7,786 bases of DNA, from NCBI GenBank assembly GCA_964522605.1, contig CAZFWV010000323.1, positions 1-7,786 of the forward strand. Direction: 5' to 3'. This document shows positions 1-5,997 of this stretch, piece by piece. Every line of letters starts with the position of its first letter. Position 1 is the stretch's first letter. Source of the stretch: CAVZLD01 sp964522605 (GTDB lineage Bacteria; Planctomycetota; Planctomycetia; Pirellulales; Pirellulaceae). A program made the position numbers and the translations under genes. The notes beneath the pieces were generated by a model. That model saw nothing but the letters and a program-made list of their open reading frames with translations. It ran no database searches and was not told the origin of the DNA.

Positions 1-5
1 GGACG

Positions 6-467
6 GTGATGCAATCCGTTGAGGGAAGTGCCTCCGACCGTTGGCCGCCCAGCCCGGCCCTCCAGCAAATCGCGGTCTGTCCGAGCGGCTCCACACAACG
101 GAGTCTGGCATGCGTGGGATCCGCGGGAACCACGCACTGGTCGCTGGCGGTTGAGGAGGATAATCGCGGTTGCCTGGTCTTCGATCTGGCCTGCCGGGTC
201 AAGGAGCCATTCCCCTATCTCGGCAGCACCTACGAAGTGGCCGATCTGGCAAAGCATATCGAAATCCAACCGACGGAAATTTCCTGGACGCTGCCGAATG
301 GCCAGCGGTGGTTCGTCTGCTCCGACGATGCGATCCGTCCATTGCGCTGGCAACCGGCACGGCGGCAGTGGACCGTCAAACCGGTGCGTTCCCAAATCGA
401 CCGCCCGACCACCCTCCGCTGGAAATACCGCGTGGGCCAACTCCCAGCCGGCGTCGCGCCGGCTTGA
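6..467 (+). CDS. Hypothetical protein, possibly cut at its 5' end
   Basis: I do not recognise this protein. The frame is open to the window edge, and the first possible starts are GTG at 6 and ATG at 9. No ribosome binding site is visible, so the true start may lie outside the window. From GTG it would be 153 residues. The first 40 residues look low in structure (Ser/Pro rich). From about residue 43 the sequence alternates hydrophobic and polar residues (HWSLAVEEDNRGCLVFDLAC), suggesting a small beta-rich globular domain. It is rich in Trp in the second half (SWTLPNGQRWFV, LRWQP, RQWTV, LRWKY). No signal peptide, membrane segment or catalytic motif is seen. The next gene starts 60 bases downstream on the same strand, so co-transcription is plausible. 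Trp-rich blocks and codon use favour this frame over the two overlapping + frames, which read as Arg/Pro/Ser-rich shadows. Confidence 0.6.
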   Translation: MMQSVEGSASDRWPPSPALQQIAVCPSGSTQRSLACVGSAGTTHWSLAVEEDNRGCLVFDLACRVKEPFPYLGSTYEVADLAKHIEIQPTEISWTLPNGQRWFVCSDDAIRPLRWQPARRQWTVKPVRSQIDRPTTLRWKYRVGQLPAGVAPA

Positions 468-512
468 TTTTGCCCACGGCTTCCGAGACAATTCGGCGGA
501 AAGCCCACGAGT

Positions 513-517
513 GAGGA
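513..517 (+). promoter_or_regulatory. Ribosome binding site deciding the start of the repeat-motif protein
   Basis: GAGGA lies 10 bases before ATG 528. It is only one base before the in-frame TTG at 519, which makes TTG an unlikely start. A GTG directly after the ATG (531) is a third, less likely choice. Confidence 0.55.
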
Positions 518-527
518 TTTGTGCAGC

Positions 528-1478
528 ATGGTGTTCGAACACGTAGAAAAGCTCAAACGGGATTACACCGATAAATACGTAGTCGTCGATGTCGATCGAC
601 CCGAATTGCGCCGCTTTCAGGGAATGACCGGACTCGTCAAAACGGTCAACATGAGCGGCCGTGCGTTGGTTCAATTCGATGCCTACTCGAACATCGGCTG
701 GTACGACATTGACGTCGATTTCCTGAAGGTGGTTGACAAGCCTGTCGCACCGACGGAACCGGCAGCGAAAGCAGGAAAGAAGACGCCGGCCGCCAAACCA
801 AGCCCCGCGGCGAAACCTGCCGCGAAATCGCAGGCGGCTTCCGTTGCCGATATTCTGGCCGCGGCCCGCGGTCAAACGACGTCCGCCGGATCCTCCGCCA
901 AACCGGCGGAACCCAAGACCAAGGCCGAAGCGCCCGCGGCGGATACGGACAAGGCAAAGCCCGGTGCGATGTCCATCGAGGAGATCCTCGCCGCCGCGCG
1001 CGGCCAGAAGGCGGATACCGAGGCCAAAGCCAAACCGGCAAAGACCGAGCCCAAGGCCCAGGCGAAGACGTCCGTACCCCCTAAGGCCGCCCAGAAAGAT
1101 CCGGCAAAAATGTCCGTCGAGGAAATCCTCGCCGCCGCACGTGGTCAGAAGGCGGACGCCGCGGCCAAAGCCAAACCAACAGAGACCGAGCCCAAGGCCC
1201 AGGCGAAGACGTCCGCCGCCCCCCAAGCCGCTCAGAAAGATCCGGCGAAAATGTCCGTTGAGGAAATCCTCGCCGCCGCGCGCGGCCAAAAAAAATCGGA
1301 TGTCGCGGACGAAGCGCCGCCCGAAGAGGATCGCGTGGCAGCGACCTCTACGGAGCGCGCCGCGGCGGATTCACCGTCGGCGCCCAAAGAGCAGGCGTCG
1401 AAGAAGGGCGATCCGACCAGTTCGCTTCCCACGACGGTGGCGGAGATCATCGCATTTTGCCGTGAGCGAGACGGTTAA
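528..1478 (+). CDS. Hypothetical protein: N-terminal beta-rich domain plus disordered tail with five repeated helix motifs
   Basis: Function unknown. The protein has 316 residues from ATG 528. Residues 1-70 are well mixed and look like a small SH3/KOW-type beta barrel (VVVDVDRPELRRF, GMTGLVKTVN, RALVQFDAY, GWYDIDVDFLKVV); that fold is inference from pattern. Residues 71-302 are dominated by Ala, Lys, Pro and Glu and should be disordered. Embedded in the tail is a short motif with consensus (M)S-V-x-E-I-L-A-A-A-R-G-Q, at residues 105-116, 148-160, 195-207 and 242-254. A degenerate fifth copy (TVAEIIAFCRE, about 303-313) sits almost at the C-terminus. Copies 2 to 4 are spaced exactly 47 residues. 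Each motif could form one short amphipathic helix, so a multivalent docking or scaffold protein is a reasonable guess. No signal peptide or membrane segment is seen, so it is probably cytoplasmic. Alternatives are an RNA- or DNA-associated protein, given the basic linkers. I am confident it is a real gene and not confident of any role. Confidence 0.85.
   Translation: MVFEHVEKLKRDYTDKYVVVDVDRPELRRFQGMTGLVKTVNMSGRALVQFDAYSNIGWYDIDVDFLKVVDKPVAPTEPAAKAGKKTPAAKPSPAAKPAAKSQAASVADILAAARGQTTSAGSSAKPAEPKTKAEAPAADTDKAKPGAMSIEEILAAARGQKADTEAKAKPAKTEPKAQAKTSVPPKAAQKDPAKMSVEEILAAARGQKADAAAKAKPTETEPKAQAKTSAAPQAAQKDPAKMSVEEILAAARGQKKSDVADEAPPEEDRVAATSTERAAADSPSAPKEQASKKGDPTSSLPTTVAEIIAFCRERDG
969..1289 (+). 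repeat. In-gene tandem repeat, 141-bp unit, about 2.3 copies
   Basis: Units start at the ATG codons at 969, 1110 and 1251, so the period is exactly 141 bases (47 codons). The first two full units differ at about 19 of 141 positions by my hand count. They share an identical 32-base block (1042-1073 and 1183-1214) that encodes the linker, not the helix motif. The third unit keeps only the motif before diverging. A related motif without the full unit lies at 840-875, 132 bases before the equivalent codon of the first unit. Confidence 0.9.
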
Positions 1479-1570
1479 TCACCGAAAAAACTCGCATTCT
1501 GCTCTGCGGACGTTGAAAATGTTGTTCTCTCGGCAAGAAATCGAGCGACCAACGGAGGCGATCCTTGCCC

Positions 1571-1586
1571 GGGTGCGAAAGCACCC
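1571..1586 (+). other. Perfect stem-loop with GAAA tetraloop
   Basis: GGGTGC, then GAAA, then GCACCC: six perfect pairs closed by a GNRA tetraloop. Such loops are stable in RNA and common in structured transcripts. It is followed at once by the palindrome GGGCTGCAGCCC (1591-1602). The nearest T-run is 32 bases downstream, too far for this hairpin alone to be a standard intrinsic terminator. Confidence 0.5.
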
Positions 1587-1620
1587 CGTTGGGCTGCAGC
1601 CCTACCGCACGGCAGACTTT

Positions 1621-1664
1621 TTTTCCCGGCGCTCGCTTGCTTTTTGCCCTGCGAAGCCGGAAAA
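1621..1664. other. Imperfect inverted repeat TTTTCCCGGC ... GCCGGAAAA
   Basis: TTTT plus CCGGC (1621-1630, with one bulged C) can pair with GCCGG plus AAAA (1656-1664). A further CGC/GCG pairing lies inside (1634-1636 with 1651-1653). T residues precede and A residues follow the stem, and on the opposite strand the bases after the stem are again A. It is therefore a mirror-like stem and not a classic terminator on either strand. Confidence 0.35.
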
Positions 1665-1676
1665 TCAAGGCGTCCA

Positions 1677-1723
1677 GAAAACGCTTCCCGCACCACGTTA
1701 GTGTGGTGTTCGGATGAGTTTTC
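1677..1723 (+). other. Nested stem-loop, about 15 pairs in three blocks
   Basis: GAAAAC (1677-1682) pairs with GTTTTC (1718-1723). CCG (1688-1690) pairs with CGG (1711-1713). CACCAC (1691-1696) pairs with GTGGTG (1703-1708) around a six-base loop. Internal loops lie between the blocks and a TT bulge at 1709-1710. The hairpin ends about 100 bases before the next start codon, so it could sit in a 5' leader. Confidence 0.4.
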
Positions 1724-1814
1724 CGGGGCCAGCCCGCCACAACCGACCCACCCAAGCTTTCTAGTAAGCCGTGCCCGGTGTCCCGCCTGCGGCGTCCATC
1801 CGTGCGAAACCGAG

Positions 1815-1819
1815 CGAGG
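1815..1819 (+). promoter_or_regulatory. Ribosome binding site of the secreted protein gene
   Basis: GAGGT lies 7 bases before ATG 1827. The frame is open upstream as far as 1644, but this site and the signal peptide that begins at ATG 1827 fix the start. Confidence 0.6.
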
Positions 1820-1826
1820 TGCCACG

Positions 1827-2540
1827 ATGAAACCGTTTCCTGTCGGCCGTTTGTTGATCTTTGCCGTACCCTGGTGTCTGTCATCCGTGATTTCCGCCGC
1901 CGAAGAAGTCGTCATTCCGCGAGGCGATGGCGGATGGAAGTATCTAGATCCGAATCAGGAACCCGATGCGAACTGGTCTGATACAGATTACGATGACGCG
2001 AAATGGCAGGAAGGCCAAGCGTTGCTCGGTTACGGCGATCACGATATCCGCACGAAAGTTCCTTTCGGCGGAAACGTACAAAACAAGCGTCCCGTGGCTT
2101 TCTTTCGGAAACTGTTTCAGATTCGCGATCGCAAGCAGTATCGCAGGTACGTCGGACGCGTCTGCTGCGATGACGGAGCCGTGGTCTATGTGAATCGGAC
2201 GGAGGTCTTCCGTCGCAATATGCCGCAGGGCGAAGTCACCCCCGCAACGCTTGCCGTCCGTGCCGTGGGCCCCGACACGAACTCAGAACGCCGATACGTA
2301 ACCTTCTTGGTCGGGAATGATGTCGTGCGGGATGGGCGCAATGTTGTTGCGGTTAGTGTCCATCAGGCGGCACCCACGAGCAGCGATCTGGCCTTGGACT
2401 TGGAGCTCATTGGACTCGAGACGGATGAGGAAATCCGCAAGGCCGAGGAAGCGATCCAGCAGCAACAGGATGAGACGCCTTCCGGCGACGCCCAATCGTC
2501 TGCCGATCCAGTCGTCCGCTTCAACCTGCTGTCGCGCTGA
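1827..2540 (+). CDS. Secreted protein with a galactose-binding-like beta-sandwich domain
   Basis: The protein has 237 residues. It opens with a signal peptide: positive start (MKPFPVGR), hydrophobic core to about residue 22, and a probable type I cleavage after S-A-A at residue 25. Residues 26-197 match, by eye, the jelly-roll domain found in many planctomycete and other bacterial exported proteins next to phosphoesterase, lamin-tail or cellulose-binding modules. The recognisable blocks are a W-K-Y-L-D start, DDAKWQEGQALLGYGD (56-71), an aromatic strand with FFRKLF, the signature DDGAVVYVNRTEVFR (115-129) followed by NMP, and a VHQ ... SSDLALDLEL end (179-194). Here the domain stands alone, with no catalytic partner. 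The last 40 residues are a Glu/Gln-rich, probably helical and disordered tail. Likely location is periplasm or outside the cell; the ligand is unknown, and carbohydrate is only the family guess. The Cys-Cys pair at 113-114, just before the DDGA signature, is unusual. Confidence 0.85.
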   Translation: MKPFPVGRLLIFAVPWCLSSVISAAEEVVIPRGDGGWKYLDPNQEPDANWSDTDYDDAKWQEGQALLGYGDHDIRTKVPFGGNVQNKRPVAFFRKLFQIRDRKQYRRYVGRVCCDDGAVVYVNRTEVFRRNMPQGEVTPATLAVRAVGPDTNSERRYVTFLVGNDVVRDGRNVVAVSVHQAAPTSSDLALDLELIGLETDEEIRKAEEAIQQQQDETPSGDAQSSADPVVRFNLLSR

Positions 2541-2684
2541 TTTGACTGTCGCGGTTAATCCACTGCTCTGCGCACGATTTCTAGCAGATTCACTGTGACT
2601 CCCGCGCCGATCAACGTTCAGTTATTCTTCCTCTGCGGATGCTCGCTGCACTGCGTGGGCTCTAGAAGCTCAATCCGACACACG
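2541..2684. other. Convergent intergenic spacer
   Basis: 144 bases lie between the 3' ends of the secreted-protein gene and nadA. A bidirectional terminator would be expected, but I see no strong GC stem followed by a T-run on either strand, so termination may be factor-dependent. Confidence 0.4.
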
Positions 2685-3824
2685 CTATTTCACGTCTAAC
2701 ATTCGCTGCAGTGCAACCAACGACCAGCGGGCCGTTTCATCATCGACCTCGATGATATTTACGGGCGAGCCATCGACCAGATTTTCTAGTGACCAAGCCA
2801 AGTGCGCCAGGTCGATGCGATACATGGTGGCACACATGCAGATCACGGGCGAAAGAAAATGGATCTCCTGCTCGGGGTGTTCGCTCTTCAGCCGATTCAC
2901 CAAGTGCAATTCGGTACCGATCGCCCAGCGGGTTCCGGCGGGCGCGGAACGAACCGTTTCGATGATCTTCCCGGTCGAGCCAGAAACGTCGGCCAGGTCG
3001 TTGACCTCCTGGGGACATTCCGGATGAACCAGAATCTTGATCCCGGGGATTGTGGAGCGAAATTGGTGAACGTGTTCGGCTCGAAACATCTGGTGAACAC
3101 TGCAGTGCCCTTTCCAGAGGATTACCCTGCTGTGCTCCAGCGATTCAGGCGCGTTCCCGCCCAGGTCCGGATCATACGGATCCCAGACGGGCATCTGATC
3201 GTTCGTGATTCCCATCTTCAGGGCGGTATTTCGACCGAGATGTTGATCAGGGAAGAAAAGCACGCGATCACCGCGATCAAAGGCCCAGTCCAAGACGGCA
3301 GCCGCGTTGCTGGATGTGCAGACGATTCCCCCTCGCTGGCCGCAAAAGGCCTTCAAGCTGGCAGCCGAATTGATATAGGTCACCGGCACGACGCGTGACG
3401 TATCGACAACCGTCCCCAAGTCTTCCCAAGCCGCTTCGACTTGCTCGATCGCGGCCATATCGGCCATCGAGCATCCGGCTGCCATATCAGGCAAGATGAC
3501 CGTCACACGCTGTCCGTCGCGCTGCTGGAGTTTTTCCGGACGATTCGCCAAGATGTCTGCCGTCTCGGCCATGAAATGCACGCCGCAGAACACGATTGCG
3601 CGGCAGTCCTGGCTGTCGGCTGCCATCCGGCTCAATTGATAACTGTCGCCACGCAAATCACTGTGGGCAATGACTTCGTCTTGCTGGTAATGATGGCCCA
3701 AAATCAGCAGCTTCGATCCAAGACGCGCGCGAACACGCTCGATCCGCTCGGCCAACTCGCGATTATCGAGTGACTTGTAGGACGGCAGTTCATGCAGGGG
3801 GGCTTGGTCGAGGGCAAGACTCAT
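2685..3824 (-). CDS. nadA: Quinolinate synthase NadA
   Basis: NadA is an iron-sulfur enzyme of de novo NAD synthesis. It condenses iminosuccinate with dihydroxyacetone phosphate to give quinolinate, in the cytoplasm. The protein has 379 residues and resembles the longer Bacillus-type NadA. Blocks seen: GHHYQQDEV (43-51), SGD-like RGDSYQLS (58-65), FCGVHFMAETADIL (79-92), AGCSMADM (116-123), TYINSAA (149-155), VCTSSNA (168-174), WKGHCSVH (237-244), HPEC (267-270), IGTELHLVNRL (302-312) and CMCATM (329-334). By recalled alignment to B. subtilis NadA, the [4Fe-4S] ligands should be Cys118, Cys241 and Cys331, with Cys270 the extra HPEC cysteine. All are present, so the enzyme looks intact. The ATG at 3822-3824 has a GGGAG site 9 bases upstream. 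No nadB or nadC is adjacent, so the iminosuccinate source must be encoded elsewhere. Confidence 0.97.
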   Translation of the reverse strand: MSLALDQAPLHELPSYKSLDNRELAERIERVRARLGSKLLILGHHYQQDEVIAHSDLRGDSYQLSRMAADSQDCRAIVFCGVHFMAETADILANRPEKLQQRDGQRVTVILPDMAAGCSMADMAAIEQVEAAWEDLGTVVDTSRVVPVTYINSAASLKAFCGQRGGIVCTSSNAAAVLDWAFDRGDRVLFFPDQHLGRNTALKMGITNDQMPVWDPYDPDLGGNAPESLEHSRVILWKGHCSVHQMFRAEHVHQFRSTIPGIKILVHPECPQEVNDLADVSGSTGKIIETVRSAPAGTRWAIGTELHLVNRLKSEHPEQEIHFLSPVICMCATMYRIDLAHLAWSLENLVDGSPVNIIEVDDETARWSLVALQRMLDVK

Positions 3825-3833
3825 GGATCAATT

Positions 3834-3838
3834 CTCCC
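3834..3838 (-). promoter_or_regulatory. Ribosome binding site of nadA
   Basis: On the minus strand GGGAG lies 9 bases before the nadA ATG, supporting that start. Confidence 0.6.
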
Positions 3839-3951
3839 ATCGGGGAACGGGACCCCAAAACGAAAACGGTTCCTGGCCGAATCGTTCGCGAACCTCGCGG
3901 CGGCTCCGACCTCTTGGAGGGCGGTAATTCGAGTATTCGGCACGGTGGGAT

Positions 3952-3957
3952 ATTATA
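3952..3957 (-). promoter_or_regulatory. Candidate -10 element for nadA
   Basis: A perfect TATAAT on the minus strand lies about 128 bases before the nadA start. There is no good -35 hexamer at 16-18 bases; a TTGACG exists but only 9 bases away. The call rests on the -10 match in a GC-rich region. Confidence 0.25.
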
Positions 3958-4157
3958 CCGACCCCACGTCAAAAGCGAGAAATCCGCTCCGCGGCAGGGC
4001 CGCAGCTCGACTGGGCACCACCGCTCCCATCGAAGATTCGCGATCCGGAGTCGTTCGAATTCCTGGCGAGAACTCGACGTTTCCCCTCATGGCACCGTCG
4101 AGGAAAGCGACTATGCTAGGCGTTGTCTCCAAAAGTCAAGTCAGACGATTTGAAACA

Positions 4158-4751
4158 ATGATCCTGCTGCTCGATAACTACGATTCATTCACCTACAACC
4201 TGGTTCAGCGACTGGGCGAAATCGACCCCGAACTGGACCTGCAGGTCTATCGGAACGACCAGATCACGGTGGATGAGATTGAACGGATGGGCCCATCCCA
4301 TCTGATCATTTCGCCCGGCCCGTGCACGCCGAATGAGGCCGGGGTCAGCGTGGCTTGTGTCGAACATCTGGCGGGAAAACTGCCCATTCTGGGAGTTTGC
4401 CTGGGGCACCAATCAATCGGCCAGGCGACTGGTGGCGTGATTGTCCGTGCGAAACGGCTGATGCACGGAAAGACGGATCAAATCTACCACGACAACCAAG
4501 GCCTGTTTGCCGGGCTACCCAACCCGTTCGTCGCCACACGGTACCACAGTCTGGTCATCGATCCCCCGACGCTGAGCGACGAATTTGAGGTCTCGGCTTG
4601 GTGCAACGCACCGGACGGATCGAGGGAAATCATGGGCATTCGCCATCGGGAATATCCCCTGATCGGTTGGCAATTCCATCCGGAGAGCTTTCTGACCGAC
4701 TGCGGCCCGCAGCTGCTGCAGCGATTCCTGAACATCCGGTGGCCGCGATGA
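4158..4751 (+). CDS. pabA/trpG: Aminodeoxychorismate/anthranilate synthase glutamine amidotransferase subunit
   Basis: This subunit hydrolyses glutamine and passes ammonia to a chorismate-using partner: PabB to make aminodeoxychorismate (folate) or TrpE to make anthranilate (tryptophan). The protein has 197 residues, the usual length for a free-standing class I amidotransferase. It begins with the family signature ILLLDNYDSFTYNL and shows SPGPCTPNEAG (52-62, oxyanion region), the nucleophile in GVCLGHQ (Cys81), HGKTDQI (103-109), and FHPES with His174 and Glu176 completing the triad. The start at ATG 4158 is chosen because the conserved N-terminus begins there; no Shine-Dalgarno is visible. 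Neither pabB nor trpE is nearby, and this subunit often serves both synthases, so I cannot choose between PabA and TrpG. Its stop overlaps the moeA start (ATGA), suggesting translational coupling. Confidence 0.95.
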   Translation: MILLLDNYDSFTYNLVQRLGEIDPELDLQVYRNDQITVDEIERMGPSHLIISPGPCTPNEAGVSVACVEHLAGKLPILGVCLGHQSIGQATGGVIVRAKRLMHGKTDQIYHDNQGLFAGLPNPFVATRYHSLVIDPPTLSDEFEVSAWCNAPDGSREIMGIRHREYPLIGWQFHPESFLTDCGPQLLQRFLNIRWPR

Positions 4752-5989
4752 TCGACATCGATGTCGCCCTGGCGAAAATCGTCCAACATCAACCTTCGCC
4801 CAGGACCATGGAAGTATCGCTCGAAGACGCTTGGGGATTGACCCTTGCTGCGGACGTCGTCAGCGACATCGACTCGCCGCCTCACAAAAAATCACTCGTC
4901 GACGGCTACGCGGTAACGTGTGCGGATTTTGAATCGGACCCCGTGCTTCTGCGCGTGCTGGAAGAAGTTTCGGCGGGGGAGGTTCCGCGCCATCGCCTGA
5001 CTTCGGGATGGGCCACGCGAATCATGACAGGTGCCCCAGTCCCCGAAGGTGCCGATGCGATCGTGATGCGGGAACAGATCGAATTACTCTCGGACCGTTC
5101 GCCGACCCCACAATCGACACTTGGCTCGCCCCAGATCCGGGTTCCATGTTCCGCCGTTAAGCGGGGTCAGTTCATCCTGCCCCAAGCGGCATGCCTGCGG
5201 AAGGGAGAGCGGGTCTTGGCCCGCGGACACACGCTGCGAGCTGTCGACCTCGGCCTGCTCGCCGAATGCGGTGCCATCCGCCCACTCGTATACCGAAGAC
5301 CGCGAGTGGCGTCGTTCCAGACCGGCGACGAACTCGTGCCCGCGTCGCAGCAACCGGCAACCGGCCAAATCCGCAACAGTAACGGCCCCCTGATTCAAGC
5401 ATTGATCAGACAATGCGGTGGGATCGGAATCGATCTGGGCGTTGCTCGTGACGACCCGCAGGAGTTAGGACGATTGATCGCACAGGGATTGGAGGCCGAT
5501 CTGCTTGTCCTTTCTGGGGGCGTATCCGTGGGGGACCGGGACCTGGTACCAGCGGCACTGACGGAGGCCGGGGTGAGAGAAGTTTTTCATCGCGTCCGCC
5601 TCCGTCCGGGAAAACCGATCTGGTTTGGGATCGCCCAAACCGGGACACTTGTGTTCGGCCTGCCGGGAAATCCGGTCAGCAGCCTGGCCTGTTTTCTGCT
5701 GTTCGTCGCGCCCGTTGTGGCCCACTGCGCCGGGCGGCCGTTAGCTCGTCGATGGCCGCCCGATCCCACGGCCGTGCTCGCGAAGGAACACGAACTGCGG
5801 GATCCACGTCCCACGCTCTGGCCGGCAATTCGACAGGCGGAGCAAGGTCAACTTCGTGTTACGCCGCTGCCCTGGCGCGGTTCGGCCGACCTGCGGACGT
5901 TGGGACAGGCCAACTGTTTCGTGTATTTCGCCGAGGGAAATCGGACCTTCGCGGCCGGTGAGCACGTGCCGCTGCTGGAGCTGGAATAG
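4748..5989 (+). CDS. moeA: Molybdopterin molybdenumtransferase MoeA
   Basis: MoeA inserts molybdate into adenylylated molybdopterin at the end of molybdenum cofactor synthesis. The protein has 413 residues, the normal length for the family. Blocks in order: SLVDGYAV (49-56, usually SAMDGYAV; Asp52 kept), IMTGAPVPEGADAIVMREQ (92-110), ASFQTGDELVP (188-198, with Asp194), GQIRNSNGPL (206-215), LVLSGGVSVGDRD (253-265, with Asp265), RPGKPIWFG (286-294), FGLPGNPVSS (303-312), and the C-terminal domain from GSADLRTLGQAN to the end. By analogy with E. coli MoeA the three aspartates are the functional ones. The segment after the GADAIVM block (about 112-137) is longer and Ser/Pro-rich compared with typical MoeA, and the usual R-x-x-GED block is replaced by LPQAACLRKGE. 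ATG 4748 overlaps the pabA stop; GGTGG at 4738-4742 may be its ribosome site. No other cofactor gene is adjacent. Confidence 0.95.
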   Translation: MIDIDVALAKIVQHQPSPRTMEVSLEDAWGLTLAADVVSDIDSPPHKKSLVDGYAVTCADFESDPVLLRVLEEVSAGEVPRHRLTSGWATRIMTGAPVPEGADAIVMREQIELLSDRSPTPQSTLGSPQIRVPCSAVKRGQFILPQAACLRKGERVLARGHTLRAVDLGLLAECGAIRPLVYRRPRVASFQTGDELVPASQQPATGQIRNSNGPLIQALIRQCGGIGIDLGVARDDPQELGRLIAQGLEADLLVLSGGVSVGDRDLVPAALTEAGVREVFHRVRLRPGKPIWFGIAQTGTLVFGLPGNPVSSLACFLLFVAPVVAHCAGRPLARRWPPDPTAVLAKEHELRDPRPTLWPAIRQAEQGQLRVTPLPWRGSADLRTLGQANCFVYFAEGNRTFAAGEHVPLLELE

Positions 5990-5997
5990 CGCAACCG

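Larger units (their letters stand above)
1479..1826. other. 348-base gene-free region, highly structured, with no convincing ORF
   Basis: This region separates the repeat-motif gene from the secreted-protein gene. Reading frames cross it but have no plausible start or protein-like composition. It holds four stem-loop candidates between 1571 and 1723, a T7 run at 1618-1624 and a T5 run at 1641-1645, and finally the leader of the next gene. I see no clear -35/-10 pair. It may carry the terminator of the upstream gene, the promoter of the downstream gene, a structured RNA, or a dispersed intergenic repeat. Confidence 0.5.
3825..4157. other. Divergent intergenic region between nadA and pabA/trpG
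   Basis: These 333 bases should hold promoters for nadA (minus) and for the pabA-moeA-lnt operon (plus). The pabA frame is open back to 3792, which overlaps the start of nadA, but that extension is not conserved-looking. I see a TATAAT on the minus strand (3952-3957), a weak TATGCT on the plus strand (4113-4118) and a GTTCGCGAAC palindrome at 3884-3893. No riboswitch or attenuator is recognisable, and no leader peptide with Trp codons was found. Confidence 0.45.

Noticed and set aside
1618..1624. T7 run as an intrinsic terminator of the repeat-motif gene
   Set aside because: The bases just before it form only a weak four-pair CTGC/GCAG stem with a 14-base loop; the strong GNRA hairpin is 32 bases away.
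733..1701. Long + strand frame rich in Arg/Pro overlapping the repeat-motif gene
   Set aside because: It is the +1 shadow of the Ala/Lys/Pro-rich tail; its composition is RRPRP low-complexity with no start signal. It matters only as a possible slippage product.
1644..1826. Upstream extension of the secreted-protein gene
   Set aside because: It would place 61 odd residues before a clear signal peptide; GAGGT and ATG at 1827 fit better.
1475..1915. Minus-strand frames across the 1479-1826 spacer
   Set aside because: They cross stem-loops and the start of the secreted-protein gene, lack a ribosome site and show no domain-like composition.
2802..3398. Plus-strand frame antisense to nadA
   Set aside because: nadA is unmistakable on the minus strand; this frame is its shadow.
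3884..3893. GTTCGCGAAC palindrome as an operator
   Set aside because: A 10-base palindrome is expected several times by chance in 7.8 kb, and no second site or regulator gene supports it.
3792..4157. Upstream extension of pabA/trpG overlapping nadA
   Set aside because: The family N-terminus ILLLDNYDSFTYN starts right at 4158, and the extra 122 residues look non-coding.
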